Shown: positions 59,383-64,000 of the stretch, piece after piece
Numbering within the stretch: the stretch's first letter is position 1
Layout of the letters: the number at the start of each line of letters is the position of its first letter
Source of the DNA: Pseudomonas koreensis
GTDB taxonomy: Bacteria > Pseudomonadota > Gammaproteobacteria > Pseudomonadales > Pseudomonadaceae
Assembly: GCF_025447595.1 (NCBI RefSeq)
Contig: NZ_JAOEJU010000012.1
Span: 62,001-126,000 of the forward strand
Reading direction: 5' to 3'
DNA: 64,000 nucleotides
Program-made: the position numbers and the translations under genes
The notes under the pieces: model-generated
The model's database searches: none
Told to the model about the DNA's origin: nothing
What the model saw: the letters and a program-made list of their open reading frames with translations, nothing else

Positions 59383-60194
59383 CAGCGGCGCTTCCCCAGA
59401 AGATCTGCGCGGTAATCCGGCGCTGGAAAGTGATACGGCACCGGGCCGTCAGGTTCACCGGTCATGAACTGGCGGATACGCGGATCATCCGAGCTCATCA
59501 GTTCGTCCGGCGTGCCCTGCCCCAATACCTGGCCATCGCCGACCACATAGATGTAGTCGGCAATGCTTGCCGTTTCAGCGAGGTCGTGGGACACCACGAT
59601 ACTGGTGATCCCCAAGGCATCATTGAGCAGACGGATCAGGCGCACCAGCACCCCCATGGCGATCGGATCCTGGCCGACGAACGGTTCGTCGTACATAAGG
59701 ATCTGCGGATCGAGGGCAATGGCCCGCGCCAGGGCGACACGACGCTTCATGCCGCCGGACAGCTCGTCGGGCATCAGTTCGATGGCACCGCGCAGCCCCA
59801 CGGCCTGCAACTTGAGCAGAACGATGTCGCGGATCATCTCGTCCGGCAGATCGGTATGAACACGCAGCGGGAAGGCGACGTTCTCGAACACATCGAGATC
59901 GGTGAACAGAGCACCGCTCTGAAACAACACGCCCATGTGCTTGCGCGCATCGAACAGATCGCTGCGCGACAGCTTCGGCAGGTTCTGGCCGTTGACCCAG
60001 ACCTCGCCTTTGGATGGCCGCAGCTGGGCGCCCATCAGACGCAACAGCGTGGTCTTGCCACACCCGGAAGGCCCCATGATGCCGGTGACCTTGCCGCGCG
60101 GGATGCGGATATCGACGTTATTGAAAATGCTCCGCGCACCGCGCTTGAAGGAGACTCCCTTCAGCTCGACCGCGTAGGCGTTATCGGCACTCAT
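59382..60194 (-). CDS. mlaF: ABC ATPase MlaF
   Basis: A 270-residue ATPase of the Mla phospholipid transporter. Walker A is GPSGCGKTTLL, the signature LSGGMKRRVALARAIA, Walker B ILMYDEPFVG, and the switch His is in VVSHDLAE. It is the first gene of mlaFEDCB and is divergent from kdsD. Confidence 0.96.
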   Translation of the reverse strand: MSADNAYAVELKGVSFKRGARSIFNNVDIRIPRGKVTGIMGPSGCGKTTLLRLMGAQLRPSKGEVWVNGQNLPKLSRSDLFDARKHMGVLFQSGALFTDLDVFENVAFPLRVHTDLPDEMIRDIVLLKLQAVGLRGAIELMPDELSGGMKRRVALARAIALDPQILMYDEPFVGQDPIAMGVLVRLIRLLNDALGITSIVVSHDLAETASIADYIYVVGDGQVLGQGTPDELMSSDDPRIRQFMTGEPDGPVPYHFPAPDYRADLLGKRR

Positions 60195-60403
60195 CTAAAC
60201 TCCTTGCGATGCAGCCTCTCACTCGGACGCCTGGCTTTCTGAGGAAAGCCCCTACATCCCGGGCAGGCCGAACTGGCGGCGAACTATATCACTGCAAAGG
60301 GCAACCGCCCAAGGCCTGCACCGGTTCGCATTCGGCGAGCTGAAGGGCTTTAAGCCTTATTTGCAGAGTTTTGGTAACGAGGAATGACAAAGCACGACGA
60401 ACT

Positions 60404-60435
60404 TGCGTGAGGCTTTTCAACATAACCGCTATAAT
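60404..60435 (+). promoter_or_regulatory. Candidate promoter of the kds-lpt operon
   Basis: A consensus TATAAT is at 60430-60435. A TTGCGT at 60404 is the nearest -35-like box, but the 20-base spacing is long, so the -35 assignment is weak. Confidence 0.5.
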
Positions 60436-60469
60436 CGCCGCCTTTTCATCGGGCTATACGATTTCTGAC

Positions 60470-61444
60470 ATGAGCCAAACCAGCGACCTGATTCAATCGG
60501 CACAACGCACCATCCGCCTCGAAGTGGAAGCCGTACAAGGCTTGTTGCCCCATATCGACGCCGATTTCGTACGCGCTTGCGAGATGATTCTGGCCAGCAA
60601 GGGCCGTGTTGTCGTGGTCGGCATGGGCAAGTCCGGGCACATCGGCAACAAGATTGCCGCAACCCTGGCCAGCACCGGCACACCGGCGTTTTTCGTGCAT
60701 CCGGCCGAGGCGAGCCACGGCGACATGGGCATGATTACCCGCGACGACGTAATCCTGGCCCTGTCGAACTCCGGCTCCACCAACGAAATCGTCACCCTTC
60801 TGCCGTTGATCAAGCGTCTGGGCATCCAGCTGATCAGCGTGACCGGCAATCCGCAATCGCCGCTGGCCAAGGCCGCCGAGGTCAACCTCAACGTTCACGT
60901 CGAACACGAAGCTTGCCCGCTGAACCTGGCGCCGACCTCCTCGACCACCGCCGCACTGGTCATGGGCGACGCCCTGGCCGTGGCGCTGCTGGAAGCGCGC
61001 GGTTTCACTGCCGAAGACTTCGCCTTTTCCCACCCGGGTGGCGCACTGGGCCGACGCCTGTTGCTGAAAGTGGAAAATGTCATGCACGCCGGCCAGGAAC
61101 TGCCGCAGGTACAGCGCGGCACCCTGCTCAAGGATGCACTGATGGAAATGACCCGCAAGGGCCTGGGCATGACCGTCATTCTTGAAGCCGATGGCAAACT
61201 GGCCGGGATCTTCACTGACGGCGACCTGCGTCGCACCCTGGATCGCAGCATCGATATCCACAGCGCCACCATCGACCAGGTGATGACTGTGCACGGCAAG
61301 ACCGCCCGCGCCGAGATGCTCGCCGCCGAAGCCCTGAAAATCATGGAAGACCACCGAATCAACGCGCTTGTCGTCGTGGACGAGGAGGATCGTCCGATCG
61401 GCGCCTTCAACCTCTCCGATCTGCTGCGCGCAGGAGTGATGTAA
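60470..61444 (+). CDS. kdsD: Arabinose-5-phosphate isomerase
   Basis: Converts ribulose 5-phosphate to arabinose 5-phosphate, the start of Kdo synthesis for lipopolysaccharide. The 324 residues hold a SIS domain (VVGMGKSGHIGNKIAATLAS, ALSNSGSTNEIVTLLPLIK, APTSSTTAALVMGDALAVAL) and two CBS domains (ALMEMTRKGLGMTVI; AEALKIMEDHRINALVVVDE). The ATG at 60470 is chosen because the longer frame crosses the TATAAT box. It runs straight into kdsC. Confidence 0.95.
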   Translation: MSQTSDLIQSAQRTIRLEVEAVQGLLPHIDADFVRACEMILASKGRVVVVGMGKSGHIGNKIAATLASTGTPAFFVHPAEASHGDMGMITRDDVILALSNSGSTNEIVTLLPLIKRLGIQLISVTGNPQSPLAKAAEVNLNVHVEHEACPLNLAPTSSTTAALVMGDALAVALLEARGFTAEDFAFSHPGGALGRRLLLKVENVMHAGQELPQVQRGTLLKDALMEMTRKGLGMTVILEADGKLAGIFTDGDLRRTLDRSIDIHSATIDQVMTVHGKTARAEMLAAEALKIMEDHRINALVVVDEEDRPIGAFNLSDLLRAGVM

Positions 61445-61969
61445 ATGAGCACCGATCTGCTGCAACGCGGCAAAGCCATCAAACTGGCAGTTTTCGACGT
61501 CGACGGTGTTCTCACCGATGGGCGCTTGTACTTCCTTGAAGACGGCAGCGAGTTCAAGACTTTCAATACGCTCGATGGCCAAGGCATCAAAATGCTGATG
61601 AACGCCGGCGTACAGACCGCCATCATCAGCGGTCGCAAGACCCCGGTGGTCGAGCGCCGGGCAAAAAATCTCGGCATCCCGCACCTGTTTCAGGGTCGCG
61701 AAGACAAACTGGTGGTACTTGACGGCCTTTTGGAGCAACTGGGCCTAAGCTATGAACAAGTGGCCTATCTCGGCGACGACCTGCCAGACCTGCCGGTGAT
61801 CCGCCGTGTCGGACTGGGCATGGCAGTAGCCAACGCCGCCGCCTTCGTGCGCGAACACGCCCACGGCGTCACCCACGCCCGTGGCGGCGAAGGTGCCGCC
61901 CGCGAATTCTGCGAACTGATCCTGCGCGCCCAAGGCAGCCTCGACGCCGCCAACAACGCGTACCTGTGA
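61445..61969 (+). CDS. kdsC: 3-deoxy-D-manno-octulosonate 8-phosphate phosphatase
   Basis: HAD-family phosphatase giving free Kdo; 174 residues. Motif I is VFDVDGVLTDGRLYFLEDG, motif II lies in IISGRKTPVVERRA, and motif III/IV is VAYLGDDLPDLPVI. The ATG directly follows the kdsD stop codon with no gap. Confidence 0.96.
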   Translation: MSTDLLQRGKAIKLAVFDVDGVLTDGRLYFLEDGSEFKTFNTLDGQGIKMLMNAGVQTAIISGRKTPVVERRAKNLGIPHLFQGREDKLVVLDGLLEQLGLSYEQVAYLGDDLPDLPVIRRVGLGMAVANAAAFVREHAHGVTHARGGEGAAREFCELILRAQGSLDAANNAYL

Positions 61970-61977
61970 GTCAAACC

Positions 61978-62550
61978 ATGTTTAGCAAAAAGTTTCGCAA
62001 CATCCTGCTGTTCGGTTGCATCGCAGCGATTTTCGGTGCAGTCGGCTATTGGAACATCAGCCCGGAACGCTTCCTCGACAAACCGCCGGTTTCGGCAGAG
62101 GAAAGCCCGATCGACTGGTACGCGATCAACACCCACACGATCCAGTACCTCGAAGACGGCAAAGTGCAGTACGAAATGACGTCGGACAAGGCGGAGCACG
62201 TCAAGGCGACCGACATCACATTGGTCACCAAGCCTGACCTGAACATGTTTCGCGGCACCGAGTTTCCGTGGCACGTGACCAGTGAACGCGGCGAAGTGAA
62301 CTCAGGCGGCACCGAAGTCGAGCTGATCGACTCGGTTCGGGTCAAGCGCACCGATGAAAAGAACCGCGATACGCTGATCACCTCCACGCGCATGACAGTA
62401 TTCCCGCAGCAACAATATGCGCAGACCCAGCAACCCGTTAGAATTGACGGCGCTGGCGGTGTATCGACTGGCGTAGGAATGAAAGCGTATTTGAAGGAAA
62501 GCAGGATACACCTGCTATCGAACGTAAGAGGACAGTATGAGGCTCGTTAA
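61978..62550 (+). CDS. lptC: LPS export protein LptC
   Basis: A 190-residue bitopic inner-membrane protein linking LptB2FG to the periplasmic LptA bridge. The membrane anchor is ILLFGCIAAIFGAVGYWNI. A beta-jellyroll follows (IQYLEDGKVQYEMTSDKAEH, GTEFPWHVTSERGEVNSGGT). A GTG at 61966 overlaps the kdsC stop and would add 4 residues; the ATG at 61978 is preferred. Its end overlaps lptA by 14 bases. Confidence 0.93.
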   Translation: MFSKKFRNILLFGCIAAIFGAVGYWNISPERFLDKPPVSAEESPIDWYAINTHTIQYLEDGKVQYEMTSDKAEHVKATDITLVTKPDLNMFRGTEFPWHVTSERGEVNSGGTEVELIDSVRVKRTDEKNRDTLITSTRMTVFPQQQYAQTQQPVRIDGAGGVSTGVGMKAYLKESRIHLLSNVRGQYEAR

Positions 62551-63082
62551 AACCCTCCCTATTTTGCTCGGTCTGGGCGCAGCACTGGGAAGCGTGAGCG
62601 CCTGGGCTCTGCCGAACGATAGCCAGCAACCGATCCGCATCCAGGCCGACGATGCCCAGCTCGACGACAAGAACGGCGTGGCGACCTACAAGGGCGATGT
62701 AATCATCACCCAAGGCTCCATGATTGTTAAAGGCAACACCGTGACCATGACCCGGGCGCCGAACGGCGACATCGACGTTGTGACTTCGGTGGGCAATCTC
62801 GCCTATTTCGAACAGCTGCAGACTGCCGGCGACGCCAAACCCGTGCAAGGCTGGGGCGTGACCATTCAGTACCACGCGCAGCAAAACCGCGTCGTGCTGA
62901 TCGACAAGGCCAAAGTGGTCGACAAGGACAACAACACCACTCAAGGCGAAAAAATCGTCTATGACACGGTGAAAAAACTGGCCAGCGCTGGTCGCGCTAC
63001 CGGCAACAAGGTCACCGAGTCGCGTCCGCGCATCGACATGGTGATCCAGCCGAAGAAGAAAACCGACGAGAAAACCCAGTAA
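62537..63082 (+). CDS. lptA: LPS transport periplasmic protein LptA
   Basis: A 181-residue periplasmic bridge protein for LPS. The signal peptide is LVKTLPILLGLGAALGSVSA ending WALPND. The jellyroll shows QPIRIQADDAQLDDKNGVAT, YKGDVIITQGSMIVKGNTVT and GEKIVYDTVKKL. The Lys-rich tail is typical. Its last base is shared with the lptB ATG. Confidence 0.95.
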   Translation: MRLVKTLPILLGLGAALGSVSAWALPNDSQQPIRIQADDAQLDDKNGVATYKGDVIITQGSMIVKGNTVTMTRAPNGDIDVVTSVGNLAYFEQLQTAGDAKPVQGWGVTIQYHAQQNRVVLIDKAKVVDKDNNTTQGEKIVYDTVKKLASAGRATGNKVTESRPRIDMVIQPKKKTDEKTQ

Positions 63083-63807
63083 TGGCAACTCTGAAAGCTC
63101 AGCACCTGGCCAAGGCCTATAAAAGCCGCCAGGTCGTGCGCGACGTCAGCCTGTCGATCGACAGTGGCCAGATCGTCGGCCTGCTCGGCCCGAACGGCGC
63201 CGGCAAGACCACCTGCTTCTACATGATTGTCGGCCTGGTCCAGGCCGATCAGGGGCGCGTCCTGATCGACGATCTCGACGTCAGCCACCAGCCAATGCAC
63301 GGTCGAGCCAAGGCCGGTATCGGCTATCTGCCGCAAGAAGCGTCGATCTTCCGCAAACTGTCGGTGGCCGACAACATCATGGCCATCCTCGAAACGCGCC
63401 AGGAACTCGACAAGGCCGGCCGCAAAAAGGAACTGGAAAGCCTGCTGCAGGAATTCCATATCAGCCACATCCGCGACAACCTCGGCATGAGCCTGTCCGG
63501 TGGTGAGCGCCGCCGGGTGGAAATCGCCCGAGCGCTGGCTACCGCACCGAAGTTCATCCTGCTCGACGAACCGTTTGCCGGCGTCGACCCGATCTCGGTT
63601 GGCGACATCAAGCAGATCATTCACCATCTCAAGGCCAAGGGCATCGGTGTACTGATCACCGACCACAACGTCCGTGAGACACTGGATATCTGCGAAACCG
63701 CTTACATCGTCAACGACGGCCAACTGATCGCTGAAGGCGACTCGGAAACCATCCTCGCCAACGATCTGGTGAAGGAAGTCTATCTGGGTCACGAGTTCCG
63801 CCTGTAA
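63082..63807 (+). CDS. lptB: LPS export ABC ATPase LptB
   Basis: A 241-residue ATPase powering LPS extraction. Walker A is GLLGPNGAGKTTCFYMIVG, the signature LSGGERRRVEIARALA, Walker B FILLDEPFAGVD, and the switch His VLITDHNVRETLDIC. It closes kdsD-kdsC-lptC-lptA-lptB and is followed by rpoN, the common proteobacterial order. Confidence 0.97.
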   Translation: MATLKAQHLAKAYKSRQVVRDVSLSIDSGQIVGLLGPNGAGKTTCFYMIVGLVQADQGRVLIDDLDVSHQPMHGRAKAGIGYLPQEASIFRKLSVADNIMAILETRQELDKAGRKKELESLLQEFHISHIRDNLGMSLSGGERRRVEIARALATAPKFILLDEPFAGVDPISVGDIKQIIHHLKAKGIGVLITDHNVRETLDICETAYIVNDGQLIAEGDSETILANDLVKEVYLGHEFRL

Positions 63808-63909
63808 GCATTGAGCTGCATGGCCGGGCGCCAGGCGCTGTGTAGATGAAACTGTTTTTATAGGGTTTTATTGTTACAGCGCTCTAGGCAAACACTTCAG
63901 TTTCGGGCA

Positions 63910-63915
63910 TATAAT
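63910..63915 (+). promoter_or_regulatory. -10-like box upstream of rpoN
   Basis: TATAAT in the 184-base gap after lptB. No good -35 box is seen at 16-18 bases, so only the -10 is supported. Confidence 0.4.
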
Positions 63916-63991
63916 TTGCTTAAGTTTGGCGTTTCGGCGCCCTGTAGTGGATGGCGCATAGCGCCGGCGAATAAGGTGTTAAGCCCCTGCC

Positions 63992-64000
63992 ATGAAACCA
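63992..64000 (+). CDS. rpoN: RNA polymerase sigma-54 factor, first three codons (3' truncated)
   Basis: The window ends with ATG AAA CCA (Met-Lys-Pro), the usual start of Pseudomonas RpoN, in the expected place after lptB. Only the start codon and two more codons are visible, so the call rests mainly on conserved order. Confidence 0.6.

Noticed and set aside
1..64000. tRNA, rRNA, CRISPR array, insertion sequence or prophage
   Set aside because: I looked for cloverleaf 3' ends, rRNA signatures, regularly spaced repeats, transposases and phage structural genes and found none; the only dispersed repeats are REP-type elements.

Overview
The window reads as a chromosome segment of a fluorescent pseudomonad (Pseudomonas fluorescens/putida lineage). 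The evidence is the mostly high G+C, the inverted pairs of REP repeats with the core GAGCGAGCTTGCTCGCGA, the gene order hmgR/hmgA-fahA-maiA-MFS, the block algW-hisC-hisD-hisG-murA-ibaG-mla-kds-lpt-rpoN, and Pseudomonas-type genes such as a short LOV protein, folM-folE-folX and a fused cysNC. I see no rRNA, tRNA, CRISPR array, insertion sequence or prophage.

Layout. 1-2360: the 3' part of a FecA-like TonB-dependent receptor, its terminator, and a short HPF/RaiA protein. 2559-6383: a LysR regulator divergent from a serine deaminase gene and an amino-acid permease gene, which form a serine-use unit. 6583-10123: small conserved proteins (DUF3509-like, PsiE, LexA-controlled YebG), a leucine-dehydrogenase homologue that lacks a catalytic lysine, and a SirB1-type protein. 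10174-15887: the homogentisate module with its IclR regulator and a palindromic operator. 15900-22127: an accessory-looking pair, a 1172-residue toxin-like protein and a MalT-type LuxR regulator. 22267-25451: DUF1329 and DUF1302 envelope proteins. 25452-25994: no gene, but a strong forward terminator and an inverted repeat. 25995-28752: a class II aldolase, a MEST-like hydrolase and a short-chain dehydrogenase. 28876-31366: LrgB/LrgA with a divergent LysR regulator, and a flavodoxin.

31520-36818 combines a blue-light LOV receptor, a PilZ-like protein, a MerR/LitR-type regulator without evident B12 ligands, an ABM-domain membrane protein, the tetrahydromonapterin genes folM-folE-folX, a DUF1244 protein and a HopJ-family protein. 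I infer a light-responsive module here. The pterin genes may also connect to the homogentisate module, because tetrahydromonapterin is the cofactor of bacterial phenylalanine hydroxylase.

37003-45988 resembles the P. aeruginosa trxB2-cysZ-glycosyltransferase-oxidoreductase-gpx-slyD-pta-acyltransferase segment, but acetate kinase is missing between slyD and pta. 45989-46548 is a noncoding, strongly structured repeat region. 46549-49374 is the sulfate-activation operon. From 49623 to the end come Nif3, AlgW, a small orphan gene with an opposed micro-ORF, histidine genes, murA-ibaG, the Mla lipid-transport operon, and Kdo/LPS-export genes leading into rpoN.

The most interesting places are the LOV/LitR/pterin cluster, the toxin-like gene with its LuxR neighbour, the orphan pair with duplicated leaders between algW and hisC, the dehydrogenase lacking its catalytic lysine, and the MFS gene whose C-terminus is encoded by a REP element.
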